64,000 nucleotides of DNA from Pseudoxanthomonas winnipegensis (GCF_004283755.1 NZ_SHMH01000006.1:1-64000), one strand, 5' to 3'. Counted from the stretch's first letter, positions 39,544 through 49,113 are shown. The notes: a model not told the origin generated them from the sequence alone. Numbers and translations are program-made.

Positions 39544-40708
39544 GATCCGGGCGGGCGGCCGCCGGGTCGTCGATCGCCTGGCGCACCACGTCCAGCAAGT
39601 CCTGGCCGTGGTCCTGGTGCAGCTCCCAGAACATCACCCCGCCCAGGCCCTGGGCGCGGGCGTAGGCGACCTTCTCGCGCAGGGCGCGCGGGTCTTCGTA
39701 GCTGATCATCTGCGCGCTGCGCGGATTCCACAGCCAGGCCGCGCGCGCCTGCGGATCCCAGTGGGACTCGAAGCCGCCGCTGCCGACCAGGTCGCCTTCC
39801 ACGATCTGGCGATACGAAATGAAGCCGCCATCGCTGCGGTAGGGCTGCAGCAGCCCCGCCTGCTGCGACGCGACCTCGCCGAAGCGGCGCCCGTAGAACG
39901 CCATGCCCACGTGCAGCTTGGCCGCCGGCACGCCAGCGCGCAGGAAGCTGTCCACCGCCGCCTCGGTCGTGCGCGCATCGGCCGGCGCCAGCCGCGACCG
40001 TCCCAGCGCGGCGGCATGCCCGGTGGTCGGGGTCAGGCTGCCGTAGAAGTCGTAGGTCATCAGGTTGATCCAGTCCAGCAGCGGCGCGATCGCCGGCAGG
40101 TCCAGGCCCGAGGCCAGCCGACCCTCGGCCGCGGCGATGGTCAACAGATAGCGGCGCCCGTCGCGCGCGCCCTGCGCGTCCAGCGCCGCGCGCAAGTCGC
40201 CTAGCAGCGCGGTGAAGTGCGCTTTGTCGTCGGCGCTGGCGCTGATGCCGGCATCGGCCAGGGTCGGGTACTCCCAGTCGATGTCCAGCCCGTCCAGGTC
40301 GTACTGGCGCAGCAGCGCCATGGCGCTGTCGACGAAGACCGCGCGCGCCTGCGGCGTGGCCGCCGCCTCGGAGAAATGCCCGGCGCCCCAGCCGCCGATG
40401 GACAGCACCACGCGCAGGCCCGGCGCCTGCTGGCGCAGACGCACCAGCGCGGACAGCGCGGCGGCATTCTGCGTCGTGCCCAGGCTGACCCGGTGCGCGG
40501 CATCGGGCGCGGCGAAGGCGAAGTTGGCCACGTCCAGCTTGCCGGCGGCGCTGGCGCGGACCGGTTCGCCGGCGGTGACGTAGCCGACCAGGGTGAGCGG
40601 CGTGCGCGGGACGGTTGGCTGCGCCGGCGAAGGCGCGCTGGCGCAGCCGGTAAGGGTCAGCAGGCAGGCCAGCACGGCCGACAGGCCGGAAGAGGCGATC
40701 AGGCGCAT
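39527..40708 (-). CDS. Glycoside hydrolase family 18 lipoprotein (chitinase-like)
   Basis: A 393-residue GH18 barrel. The lipobox LTGC places lipidated Cys at 22. Barrel motifs are VVLSIGGWGAG (100-110) and the catalytic DGLDIDWEYP with acid Glu146 (Asp142 and Asp144 present), so the enzyme should be active. MTYDFYGSL and GVMFWELHQDHG are later GH18 marks. Likely substrates are chitin, chitooligosaccharides or peptidoglycan glycans. It should sit in the envelope. It overlaps the thioesterase gene tail to tail by 17 bases. Confidence 0.93.
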   Translation of the reverse strand: MRLIASSGLSAVLACLLTLTGCASAPSPAQPTVPRTPLTLVGYVTAGEPVRASAAGKLDVANFAFAAPDAAHRVSLGTTQNAAALSALVRLRQQAPGLRVVLSIGGWGAGHFSEAAATPQARAVFVDSAMALLRQYDLDGLDIDWEYPTLADAGISASADDKAHFTALLGDLRAALDAQGARDGRRYLLTIAAAEGRLASGLDLPAIAPLLDWINLMTYDFYGSLTPTTGHAAALGRSRLAPADARTTEAAVDSFLRAGVPAAKLHVGMAFYGRRFGEVASQQAGLLQPYRSDGGFISYRQIVEGDLVGSGGFESHWDPQARAAWLWNPRSAQMISYEDPRALREKVAYARAQGLGGVMFWELHQDHGQDLLDVVRQAIDDPAAARPDLIPAR

Positions 40709-40733
40709 GGCAGGGCCGGCAGCGAACGGCCGG

Positions 40734-41537
40734 CTAGTCTAGCCGCTGACCTGACGCGTCCTGCGGAGGCCGGGGCGGAAACACCAGCACCGTGCCGCGG
40801 CCCGGCGGCGCCGGCTGCCACAGCACCGGCACCTCGCGCGGCGAGGGCGGCTCGAGCGTGCTGGCGTCCTCGTCGTGCGCCTGCGCGGCCAGTTCCTCTT
40901 CCACTTCCCAGCTGTAGCGCTTGCGCGGCAGCGGCGGGTCGGCGCGGCGCAGCCACCAGGCCGCCAGCAGCCCGGCCACCGCGCCGCCCAGGTGCGCCTG
41001 CCAGGACACGCCGGGCTCGCGCGGCAGCACGGTCAGCAGCATGCCGCCATAGAACAGGAAGGCGATCAGGCCGGCGGCGATCGACGCACGATCGCGGCGC
41101 AGCAGGCCCAGCCCGATCACCAGGAACATCAGCCCGTGGCCCAGCCCGCTGGCGCCCAGATGGCGCGTGCCGGCATCGCCCAGCCACCACGCCCCCAGGC
41201 CCGAGCCCAGCCACAGCAGCGGCCACGCGCGCAGCGTGGCCTTCGGGTACACGCTCCCGGCCAGCGTGCCCAGCATCAGCAGGGCGATGGCGTTGGAGGC
41301 GATGTGTTCGACCGAGCCATGCAGCAGCGGCGCGGTCAGGATGCCGACCAGGCCCTGCACGGTGTGCGGCGCGATCGCCAAGGCCCGCCAGTCGAAGCTG
41401 GACTGCATCCAGTAGCACAGCACCAGCAGCAGCACGAAGGCCAGCGACGCGTTGAAGGCCCGCAGCAGGCGCCGCCGGTCGGCACGGGCCTGGGCCTGCG
41501 CGTCGTAGCGCGGATCGTCGGGGTGGTAGGCGTCCAT
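40734..41537 (-). CDS. Rhomboid-family intramembrane serine protease
   Basis: A 267-residue protein with about six transmembrane helices. The catalytic dyad is Ser130 in LGASGLGHGL and His182 in QAHLGG, and HGSVEHIASN (73-82) matches the helix-2 His/Asn region. An acidic cytoplasmic tail (about 205-267) with Pro-rich end follows; its role is unknown. The start at 41537 (MDAYHPDDPRYD) precedes a basic, soluble N-terminus. Upstream in-frame extensions have no support. The TerC gene lies upstream on the same strand, about 97 bases away. Confidence 0.9.
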   Translation of the reverse strand: MDAYHPDDPRYDAQAQARADRRRLLRAFNASLAFVLLLVLCYWMQSSFDWRALAIAPHTVQGLVGILTAPLLHGSVEHIASNAIALLMLGTLAGSVYPKATLRAWPLLWLGSGLGAWWLGDAGTRHLGASGLGHGLMFLVIGLGLLRRDRASIAAGLIAFLFYGGMLLTVLPREPGVSWQAHLGGAVAGLLAAWWLRRADPPLPRKRYSWEVEEELAAQAHDEDASTLEPPSPREVPVLWQPAPPGRGTVLVFPPRPPQDASGQRLD

Positions 41538-41634
41538 CCCGCTTCGATGGCGCCGCCAGGCTGCGAAAACAAGCGCGCCGCGACGTCCCATGGATGGAAC
41601 GCCGCGGCGCGGGTCGCTCACCGATCCGGCAGGC

Positions 41635-42600
41635 TTACGCCTGCGGACCGGCCTGCGGCTTCTGCGGCCGCACCAGGCTCAGCCACACCGTGACTGCCAG
41701 GATGCCGAACACCACGCCCAGCGACACCAGCACCGGGATCTTGACCACATCGATCAGCAGCATCTTGGCGCCGATGTAGACCAGCACCACCGCCAGGCCG
41801 TAGGGGAGCAGATGGAAGCGATCGGCCATGCCGGCCAGCAGGAAGAACATCGCGCGCAGGCCCAGCACCGCGAACACGTTGGAGGTCAGCACGATGAACG
41901 GGTCGGTGGTGATGGCAAAGATCGCCGGGATCGAGTCGACCGCGAAGATCACGTCGGTCACCGCGATCAGGATCAGCACCACGAACAGCGGCGTGAACCA
42001 GCGCTTGCCATCGCGCTTCACCGACAGGTCGTGGCCGACGTAGCCATCGGTCAGGCGCAGATGCTTGCGCATGAACTTCAGCGCCGGATTGGCTTCAAGG
42101 TCGGGCTCGCTGCCGGCCGAGAACCACATCTTGATACCGGTGAACAGCAGGAACGCGCCGAACACGTACAGCAGCCAGTGGAACTTGGTCAGCAGCGCGG
42201 CGCCGGCGAAGATCATGATCGCGCGCAGGAAGATCGCGCCCAACACGCCGATCACCAGCACGCGCTGGCGCTGCTCCTCGGGCACGGCGAAGTAGGACAT
42301 CACCATCAGGAATACAAAGATGTTGTCCACCGCCAGCGACTTCTCGACCAGGTAGCCGGTCAGGAATTCCAGGCTGATGCGGTTGGCGTTGGCCGCGTCG
42401 ATGGTCTGGTGCAAGTACCACCACAGGCCGGCGTTAAAGGCCAGGGCCAGGGCGACCCAGCCGATCGACCACCACAGCGCTTCCTTGAAGGTGACCTTGT
42501 GCGGGCCGCCGTGGCGCATCAGCACCAGGTCGGCCAACAGGGCGGCGATCACCACCACCACGAATCCACCCCACAGCCAGGGGTTTGCAATTGTCTGCAT
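41635..42600 (-). CDS. alx: TerC/Alx-family membrane protein, probable manganese exporter
   Basis: A 321-residue integral membrane protein with about nine helices. The two acidic motifs of the family are EKSLAVDNIFVFLMVMSYF (about 89-107) and TDVIFAVDSIPAIFAIT (about 224-240). The long loop GYVGHDLSVKRDGKRWFTP is typical of Alx/TerC. TerC proteins help load manganese-dependent exoenzymes or export Mn. The ATG at 42600 opens the first helix. A yybP-ykoY riboswitch is in the leader, which strongly supports a manganese-related role and explains regulation. Confidence 0.93.
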   Translation of the reverse strand: MQTIANPWLWGGFVVVVIAALLADLVLMRHGGPHKVTFKEALWWSIGWVALALAFNAGLWWYLHQTIDAANANRISLEFLTGYLVEKSLAVDNIFVFLMVMSYFAVPEEQRQRVLVIGVLGAIFLRAIMIFAGAALLTKFHWLLYVFGAFLLFTGIKMWFSAGSEPDLEANPALKFMRKHLRLTDGYVGHDLSVKRDGKRWFTPLFVVLILIAVTDVIFAVDSIPAIFAITTDPFIVLTSNVFAVLGLRAMFFLLAGMADRFHLLPYGLAVVLVYIGAKMLLIDVVKIPVLVSLGVVFGILAVTVWLSLVRPQKPQAGPQA

Positions 42601-42682
42601 GCGAATGCTCCACGCGTAAGCCGAGGGACGAAGGCTGCGACGAGTCCAGTGAAGCGCACGGAATCCGGGAAAGAAGGAGATC

Positions 42683-42815
42683 CGGGACACACACCTTCGC
42701 CGTTGCGGCGAAGGTCTCGCTCACAGCCGGCCCTAGCAGTGGGCCGGTTGCCGCTGGACCGGGGCGTGAAGCCCGTCATGACGATCGCAGCGCGTGGGAG
42801 CTACTCCCCTTCTGT
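42683..42815 (-). promoter_or_regulatory. yybP-ykoY manganese riboswitch
   Basis: Read on the minus strand the leader has AGAAGGGGAGTAGCTCCC (5' end), GTCATGACGGGCTTCACGCC, CAGCGGCAACCGG, and CTGTGAGCGAGACCTTCGCC followed by GGCGAAGGTGTGTGTCCCG. These are the conserved parts of the yybP-ykoY aptamer, in order. It ends about 82 bases before the TerC start. High manganese or alkaline pH is expected to raise translation of the TerC gene. Confidence 0.92.
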
Positions 42816-42899
42816 GGGCGATTGTCGCGGCGCGGCACGCGCCGGGTCAACGCCCAGGCTGAGCGGGTCGTTCAGATCAGGGCCGATCTGTCCGCATTG

Positions 42900-43376
42900 T
42901 CACGGCGCGTCGTCGGCCGCCGACCAGCGCATCGCCGCGCCGGAGGCCGAGCGCGGACCCGGGTAACCCCGCCCGTAGTAGCCGCCATAGGGGCCGCCGC
43001 CGAACGGGCCATCGCTCTTGCTGACGTGGATGTCCATGCGCATCACGCTGGTGCGTCCCTCGTCGCTGGTGAAGGCCTTGGCCACGCTCAGGTCGGCCGC
43101 GTTGTAGGTGCTGCTGCCGTAGCCCTTGGAATAGCCGATGCCGGTGGTGAAGGCGCCATGCACGTGGGCCTTGCCGTCGTCCAGTTCGGACACCGGCCGG
43201 GCCGGGTCGGTCTCCACGACCGGGCCGCTGTGGTCGCCGTAATAGGTGCCCGGCGGATCGCCCGCGCCGGAGAAGCTGGTGTCGTCCTTGAGCTTGAGGT
43301 TCAGCGGCTGGGTCTGGGCCAGGGCGGCGAGCGGCGCGCAGAGCAGCAACAGGGAGACGACGGCGATGGACTTCAT
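42900..43376 (-). CDS. Secreted protein of unknown function
   Basis: A 158-residue exported protein: signal peptide (1-20, LLLLCAPLAALAQ) and a mature part rich in Gly, Tyr, Ser and Asp. The middle (GKAHVHGAFTTGIGYSKGYG) and MRMDIHVSKS look like beta-strands of a small outer-membrane or fibrous domain; the tail is GGPYGGYYGRGYPGP. I do not recognise the family. The start at 43376 opens the signal peptide. It lies upstream of the riboswitch-controlled TerC gene on the same strand. Confidence 0.75.
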   Translation of the reverse strand: MKSIAVVSLLLLCAPLAALAQTQPLNLKLKDDTSFSGAGDPPGTYYGDHSGPVVETDPARPVSELDDGKAHVHGAFTTGIGYSKGYGSSTYNAADLSVAKAFTSDEGRTSVMRMDIHVSKSDGPFGGGPYGGYYGRGYPGPRSASGAAMRWSAADDAP

Positions 43377-43566
43377 GGCGGCAGACCTTGCGGTGCGTGT
43401 CCGTTGCGCGGTGCGGGCCGTCTGGCCAGCAGGCCGGCAGGGATCACCCATGCACGCTAGCAGCCGCGCCTTAAACCCAGGCTGGCCGGCGCGATGCCTG
43501 TCCGTGACGGTGCGTGCCGTCCACTGGCGCCGGCACGCCGCCAGCGCATCGCTCGCCCTGGCCGGA

Positions 43567-45219
43567 TCAATCGCGCTGGAAGGCGTCGCGCTGCGCCAGG
43601 CGCGCGCGCAGGGCCTTCTTGTCGATCTTGCCCACGCTGGTGCGTGGCAGCTCCTCGACCACGATCAGTTCGTCGGGCAGGGCGTAGCGGCTGATCGCGC
43701 CGCTGTCCACGTGCTGCTGCAGGTGCGCGCGCACGCCCTCCAGCGAGACCTGTACGCCCTCGGCGGGCACCACGAAGGCCACCGGCCGCTCGCCCCAGCG
43801 CGGATCGGCCACGCCCACGTACGAGGCGGCGCAGATGCCGGGGCCGGCCACGGTCAGGTCCTCCATTTGCGCCGAGGACACCCATTCGCCGCCGGTCTTG
43901 ATCACGTCCTTGAGCCGGTCGCGGATCACCACGCGGCCATCGGCGGCGATGCTGGCCACGTCCTGGGTGTGCAGCCAGCCACCCCGCCACAGGGCCTCGC
44001 CGGCCTGGACGTTGCCGCCGTAGCTGGCCGTCAGCCACGGCGTGCGCGCGACCAGTTCGCCCTGGTGCTGGCCATCGGCTGGCAGCGGCTGCATGTCCGG
44101 GTCGACCACGCGCAGCTGCGCCAGCGGGACCGGGTGCCCGGCGCTGCACAGCTCGGTCTCGCGCTGCGCGCCCGGCGCCGCGAACGAGCGCGCGATGCTC
44201 AGCACCGGCGCGGTCTCGGACATGCCGTAGCCGGACAGCGCGGTGATGCCCTTGGCGGCCGCGGCGCGATGCAGCGCGCGCGGCTGCACCGAGCCGCCGA
44301 CGATGATGGTCCAGCGCCGGTCGACCGGGTCCTCGGGGCCGAAGGCGTCCAACAGCATCTGCAGGATGGTCGGCACGCAGTGGGAGAAGGTCACGCCCTC
44401 CTCGCGGCGCAGCCGCAGCAGCTGCGCCGGCACGTAGCGGCCGGGATAGACCTGCTTGAGGCCCAGCAGCGTGGCCAGGTACGGCAGGCCCCAGGCATGC
44501 ACGTGGAACATCGGCGTCACCGGCATGTAGACATCGCCGTGGCGCAGCCCCTGGCCCTCGGGCTGCGTGCCCAGCGTGGTGCCGACGGCCAGCGTGTGCA
44601 GCACCAGCTGGCAGTGCGAGAAGGCCACCGCCTTCGGGTCGCCGGTGGTGCCGGTGGTGTGGAAGGTGGTGGCCAGCGCGCGCTCGTCGATGTCCACGAA
44701 GGCGTGCCGGTCCTCGGCCGCGGCCAGCAGCGCTTCGTACTCACCTGCGACGGCCAGCGACAGCGAAGCCGGCGGCTGGCCGTCATGGGTCAGCACGAAG
44801 CGCTCCAGCTGCGGCAGCTGCGTGGCCAGCTGCGCCACCAGCGCGGCGAAGTCGGCGTGGAAGAGCACCACGCGCGCGCCGGTGTCGCGCAGCGTGTAGG
44901 CGATCTGCTCGGGCGACAGGCGCACGTTGACCGTCTGCAGCACCGCGCCCAGCATCGGGATGGCGAAGTAGCACTCCTGATAGCGATGGCTGTCCCAGTC
45001 CATCACCGCGACCACATCGCCCGGCGAAACGCCAAGCGCGGTCAGGACGTTGGCCAGGCGGTGCACGCGCCGGCCGAACTCGGGATAGTCGTGGCGGCGT
45101 CCGTCGCTGCCGAGGATGGACTGGCCGCTGCGGGTCTCCAGCGCGCTGCGCAGCAGCTGGCCCACGTGCAGCGGATAGTCGTAATGGCCTTCGGCCGGAG
45201 TGGCGTAGCGCAGGCCCAT
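43567..45219 (-). CDS. AMP-dependent acyl-CoA synthetase (medium/long-chain type)
   Basis: A 550-residue adenylate-forming enzyme that activates a carboxylic acid to its CoA thioester. The P-loop motif is TTGTTGDPKAV (near 192-202), the A5 motif GYGMSETAP, the A7 hinge WLHTQDVASI and RDRLKDVIKTGGEW, and the C-terminal catalytic Lys is in PRTSVGKIDKKALR. It resembles AlkK-type fatty acid:CoA ligases. The esterase gene ends 4 bases before... upstream relation: on this strand the esterase gene lies downstream-of-window order at 45224, with a 4-base gap, so the two are cotranscribed and may release and then activate the same acid. Confidence 0.9.
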   Translation of the reverse strand: MGLRYATPAEGHYDYPLHVGQLLRSALETRSGQSILGSDGRRHDYPEFGRRVHRLANVLTALGVSPGDVVAVMDWDSHRYQECYFAIPMLGAVLQTVNVRLSPEQIAYTLRDTGARVVLFHADFAALVAQLATQLPQLERFVLTHDGQPPASLSLAVAGEYEALLAAAEDRHAFVDIDERALATTFHTTGTTGDPKAVAFSHCQLVLHTLAVGTTLGTQPEGQGLRHGDVYMPVTPMFHVHAWGLPYLATLLGLKQVYPGRYVPAQLLRLRREEGVTFSHCVPTILQMLLDAFGPEDPVDRRWTIIVGGSVQPRALHRAAAAKGITALSGYGMSETAPVLSIARSFAAPGAQRETELCSAGHPVPLAQLRVVDPDMQPLPADGQHQGELVARTPWLTASYGGNVQAGEALWRGGWLHTQDVASIAADGRVVIRDRLKDVIKTGGEWVSSAQMEDLTVAGPGICAASYVGVADPRWGERPVAFVVPAEGVQVSLEGVRAHLQQHVDSGAISRYALPDELIVVEELPRTSVGKIDKKALRARLAQRDAFQRD

Positions 45220-45223
45220 GGTC

Positions 45224-46300
45224 CTAGCGCCCCTTGCCCGCGGCCGGCGCCTGGCCGAGGTGGCGGTCGAAGAAGCGCCAGATCACCGCATAGGCCTGGC
45301 GCGACTCGGGCAGCTCGGGATCGACGAAGAACGCGTGCCACATGCCGTCCCACACATGCAGTTCGGCGTCCACGCCGGCCGCGTCGAGCAGCGCGTGGCT
45401 GTGCAGCACCGAGCTCAGGGCGAAGTCGCGGCTGCCGCTGATCAGCAGCGTGGGCGGGAAGCGGGCGAGGATGGCCTGCGAGTTGGCCGGGAACACCAGC
45501 GGATCGGACAGGTCGGCGCCGCGGAAGTACGGGTAGTCCGAGAGCCTGGGCGGGCCGGCGGGCACCTTCTGCCCCTCCAGCGCGGCCGAGGTGTAGATGG
45601 AATCGCCATCGGGCGCGGCCAGCGATCCGCAGAAGGTGCCGATCGCGCCGGGCAGCGGCAGCTGCTTGGAGATCAGGCGCGCCACCGCCTGCGCGGTGAG
45701 ATAGCCGCCGGCCGAGCAGCCGTAGATGCCGATGTCCTGCGGGCGGTGGTCGCGCAGCAGCGCGCGGTAGACGGTTTCCACGTCCTCGCTGGCGGCGGGG
45801 AAGCTGTATTCCGGCCCCTGTCGGTAATCCACCGAGACCACCTTGATTTTGCCCACGCCGGCGATCGGGATGGCCTCGGCCAGCGCGCCGCTGCGCGCGC
45901 CCCACAGGAAGGCGCCGCCGTGCAGGTTGATCAGCACGCGCGTCTTGTTGGCCGACGCGATGCCGTCGGCCGGCTCGGCCACGTCGGCCAGCACGCCGTC
46001 GAAGCGCTGCTCGCTGGTGCGCACCGGCCACAGCTTGCGCATGCGCGCCACGCGGTCGCTGTTCTGCGCGTCGTAGAACGCACGCGCCGCGGCGATGTCC
46101 TGGCCGGGGCCCTCGCCGCGGGCCTGCGCATCGAGCATGGCCTGGAGGCGCACGCGCGCCTCGGGCGAGGCGAAGGCCGACAGCGGCACCTGCACGCCGT
46201 TGAGCGGCACGCGCGGATCGGGCGTCTCGGCGGCGCGCACCGTCCACATCGAGGCGAACAGCGCGAGCAGGGCCCCACAAGAAAGGATGGCGGTTCTCAA
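45224..46300 (-). CDS. Exported alpha/beta hydrolase of the HSL/BD-FAE type
   Basis: A 358-residue esterase with an N-terminal signal peptide (about 1-23, SMWTVRAAE). The oxyanion motif is HGGAF (127-131), the nucleophile Ser196 sits in GCSAGG, and SGSRDFAL and WDGMWHAF supply the acid and His. GCSAGG instead of GDSAGG is a common HSL-family variant. It is transcribed first, 4 bases ahead of the acyl-CoA ligase gene. The substrate is unknown. Confidence 0.9.
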   Translation of the reverse strand: MRTAILSCGALLALFASMWTVRAAETPDPRVPLNGVQVPLSAFASPEARVRLQAMLDAQARGEGPGQDIAAARAFYDAQNSDRVARMRKLWPVRTSEQRFDGVLADVAEPADGIASANKTRVLINLHGGAFLWGARSGALAEAIPIAGVGKIKVVSVDYRQGPEYSFPAASEDVETVYRALLRDHRPQDIGIYGCSAGGYLTAQAVARLISKQLPLPGAIGTFCGSLAAPDGDSIYTSAALEGQKVPAGPPRLSDYPYFRGADLSDPLVFPANSQAILARFPPTLLISGSRDFALSSVLHSHALLDAAGVDAELHVWDGMWHAFFVDPELPESRQAYAVIWRFFDRHLGQAPAAGKGR

Positions 46301-46513
46301 CGCGGTGCTCCAGCGGATGGAAGGGGCTCACTCCTGTCCCGCCAAGCTGCCTGATCGCCTGCGCCGGGTCATGCTGCGCCGCACAGGGCGCTTGCCCCGT
46401 CGACTGGACTTGCCTTGCCTGTGACCTCTGCCGGGACAGGGCCGCGGCACGTCCACGGGAGGAGCCCTCCGCAAGGCCATACACTCGGCCCGGTCATTCG
46501 AGGGAGTTTCCGC

Positions 46514-47932
46514 ATGAATCCGATCGCACGGCGTGCGCGCGGCGTGGCCATGACGCTGCTGACCATGACGCTGGTATCCGCCTGCAGCGCCACGCACCAG
46601 GCCGTCACGCCTGCGCGCCCCGCGGCGGACACCTCCGCGACCGCCCCGGCCGAGGCGCCGACCGAGCCGACCAGCGCGCAGCGAGCCTTGGCCGCGCGTG
46701 CCGCCGCGCTTGGCGCGACCGAGGTCAGCGTCGTGCCTGGCCCGGAGGGCGGCCTGCTGCTGGGCGGCAAGCTCGGCGGCGATCAGTTCGCCGTCGCCAT
46801 TCCAGCGCGATGGAACCACGATGCCCTGCTCTACGCGCATGGATACTCCACGCCGGGCAGCCCCGTGAACGTGCTCGATGACCCCACCGCCCCGGGCACT
46901 GGCGCGACCGAGGTCCTGAAGGCCGCCTACGACGCGGGCCTGGCGGCCGGGCACAGCGCCTACGCCAAGGCCGGCATGGGCGTGGAGACCGCGACGGTCA
47001 ACACGCTGCGGCTGCGCGATTTCCTGGTGCGCCTGGGCGCGGACAAGGTCTATGTCAGCGGCAGCTCGATGGGCGGCAACATCGTGCTCTCGCTGCTGGA
47101 GCAGTACCCGCAGGCCTTCGCCGGCGGGCTGGCGATGTGCGGGGTGACCGAGGGCTGGGAGCCGCTGTTCGCGCAGCTGTTCGACATGCGCGTGGCCTGG
47201 AACCAGCTGACCCGCGGCACGCCCTACGCCCTGCCGGGCGAGCAGGACGCGCTGCGCACCGCGCTGCCCACCGTGCCGCCGCCGGGCGATGCGACCGATC
47301 CGGAGCAGTTGCGCGGGACGCAGATGGCCCGCCTCGCCACGCCGGTGCTGGCGCTGTTCAAGGCGGCGCAGGAACGCCCCGACGGGCCCGAGGCGCGCAT
47401 CGCGCGGCAGGTCGCGGCGATCGGCGGCTTCGAGAACGAGCCGGCCTCGGTCGCCTATCCGCTGCTCACCCTCGCCCTGGGCGCCGACGATCTGCGCCAG
47501 ACCATGGGTGGCCAGCTGTACGGCAACCAGGGCAAGGTCTATCGCGTGCCGGACATGAGCGCCAAGGAGTTGGCCGTGTTCAACCGACAGGTGCAGCGCT
47601 TCGGCGCCGACCCGGCGGCCATCGCCTACGCGCGGCGCTGGCACCAGGCCACCGGCCGCTTCCAGGTGCCGCTGGTGACCCTGCACAACCGGATCGATTC
47701 GCTGGTGCCCTATGCGCAGTCGCAGGGCCTGGGCCGCATCGTCCACCAGGCCGGCAACGACGCGCGCCTGGTGCAGTTCACCGTGCCGGGGGTGAAGGCA
47801 CCACTGCCGATCGGCGGCGTGGTGGGCTACACGCATTGCGGCTTCGATCCGGCGCAGACGGTGGCGGCCTGGAACGCACTGCACGCTTGGGTCGAGCGCG
47901 GCACGCGGCCGTCCGAGGAGCTGGTGCACTGA
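46514..47932 (+). CDS. Large alpha/beta hydrolase lipoprotein
   Basis: A 472-residue lipoprotein. The lipobox LVSAC places lipidated Cys at 24, followed by an Ala/Pro/Thr-rich linker (about 28-60). The nucleophile is Ser185 in SGSSMGG, RIDSLVPYAQSQG supplies the likely Asp, and GYTHCGF the likely His. It resembles the tannase/feruloyl-esterase or prolyl-oligopeptidase-type hydrolases in layout, but the substrate is unknown. GAGGGAG lies upstream of the ATG at 46514. It is divergent from the esterase-ligase operon. Confidence 0.85.
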   Translation: MNPIARRARGVAMTLLTMTLVSACSATHQAVTPARPAADTSATAPAEAPTEPTSAQRALAARAAALGATEVSVVPGPEGGLLLGGKLGGDQFAVAIPARWNHDALLYAHGYSTPGSPVNVLDDPTAPGTGATEVLKAAYDAGLAAGHSAYAKAGMGVETATVNTLRLRDFLVRLGADKVYVSGSSMGGNIVLSLLEQYPQAFAGGLAMCGVTEGWEPLFAQLFDMRVAWNQLTRGTPYALPGEQDALRTALPTVPPPGDATDPEQLRGTQMARLATPVLALFKAAQERPDGPEARIARQVAAIGGFENEPASVAYPLLTLALGADDLRQTMGGQLYGNQGKVYRVPDMSAKELAVFNRQVQRFGADPAAIAYARRWHQATGRFQVPLVTLHNRIDSLVPYAQSQGLGRIVHQAGNDARLVQFTVPGVKAPLPIGGVVGYTHCGFDPAQTVAAWNALHAWVERGTRPSEELVH

Positions 47933-48150
47933 GCCGCTTGATCGCCTGGGTGGCCGCGGGGCTCGGGGTTTGCGCGCTCAGCGACCGATGCCATGTTTTC
48001 CGTGCCAAGTCCGACGCGATGCGACCTCGTCACGCACGCTCCGCGTGCCGACTGGAGCGACGGCAGAAGGTTGCTGGCGGTTTCGAGTGACGCGACACCG
48101 GAGGCGTCACGATCGTCGCGGTCGTGCAGGCAGGCTCGGTACGGGCTGGC

Positions 48151-49113
48151 TCAGTCGCCGGCGCGGCGGCGCGCGCTGCCGCGCAGGCGCTGCCACAGCC
48201 GCGCCAGGGGCGAGGTGCCGGGCGGCGGTGGTGGCGCGTCGGGGGAAGCGGTGGCGAGGGCGTCCGCCTCGCCTTCCAGCACGGCGTGGCCGCTGAGATA
48301 GGCGGCGTTGAAGAAGGCGCGCGCCGCGCCGGGGTCCATGTCCAGCTGCGCAGCGGCCTCGGTGGCGGTCATGGCCTGCTTGAGCAGCAGCGAGCACAGC
48401 CGGAAGTCGTCATGGCGGTGGGCCAGCACGCGGAAGTCCGGCCACTGGCGCATGCGCAACGCGGTGGTCTCGGTCAGCGGCGCGATCAGTTTCGGCACCA
48501 TGCGCATGCGCAGCGCGGTCTGCCACAGCAACGGGGTCAGGGCCAGGCGCGGGGCCTGGCCGGCCGGCGCGAACGCCACCTCGCGCAGCACCAGCCGGTC
48601 GAAGCCCGGCCCCAGCAGCCCGGGCACGTTGTCCACCGCCTGGCGCGCGCTGTGCAGTGGCACGGCCTGGCCGGCGACGAAATCCAGATGCAGCACGTCC
48701 ACCCCATCGAGCGAGAGCACCGCCTGCGTGCGCCGGGCCTGCAGGTGCTCGCGCAGCTGCTCGGCGAAGGGGCGTGCCGGGGTGGACGGGGCGACGTCGG
48801 CCTGCGCATGCGGGGCGTGCAGGGCCTGCAGCACCTCCCGGATCGCCTGCTCGTGCAGCGGCGCGGCGCCCTGGCGCGGGTCGGACAGGCGCCCGCCGGC
48901 ATCGATCAGCCACAGCGGCCGGGCCGGGCGCTCCTGCGCCAGGCGCGCGCCGGCCACGCGCGTGGTCGATGCCTCTTGCAGCACCAGCAGGTCGCAGCCG
49001 TCGGGGTTGTGGATCAGCGTCAGGCTGTCGGCGGGCAGGGCGGCAATGCGCTGCAGGCGACGCATCAGCGCCACTTCGGTCTGCACATCCGAACCCACGA
49101 TCGCCACCCGCAC
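48151..49113 (-). CDS. Uncharacterised protein
   Basis: About 320 residues with no family that I recognise. The N-terminus (MRVAIVGSDVQTEVALMRRL) and the pattern HNPDGCDLLVLQEAS followed by RPLWLIDAGG look like a receiver-like alpha/beta fold without an obvious phosphorylation site. The C-terminal third (FRLCSLLLKQAMTATEAAAQ, LDMDPGAARAFFNAAYLSG) resembles a winged helix. The GTG at 49113 is chosen since AAGGGG is 9 bases upstream; longer ATG-started versions have Arg-rich extensions. It could be a regulator, but this is inference. Confidence 0.6.
   Translation of the reverse strand: MRVAIVGSDVQTEVALMRRLQRIAALPADSLTLIHNPDGCDLLVLQEASTTRVAGARLAQERPARPLWLIDAGGRLSDPRQGAAPLHEQAIREVLQALHAPHAQADVAPSTPARPFAEQLREHLQARRTQAVLSLDGVDVLHLDFVAGQAVPLHSARQAVDNVPGLLGPGFDRLVLREVAFAPAGQAPRLALTPLLWQTALRMRMVPKLIAPLTETTALRMRQWPDFRVLAHRHDDFRLCSLLLKQAMTATEAAAQLDMDPGAARAFFNAAYLSGHAVLEGEADALATASPDAPPPPPGTSPLARLWQRLRGSARRRAGD

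Noticed and set aside
41590..42966. Plus-strand 458-codon frame rich in His and Gln
   Set aside because: It is antisense to the TerC gene and its riboswitch; the His/Gln bias comes from reading hydrophobic codons backwards.
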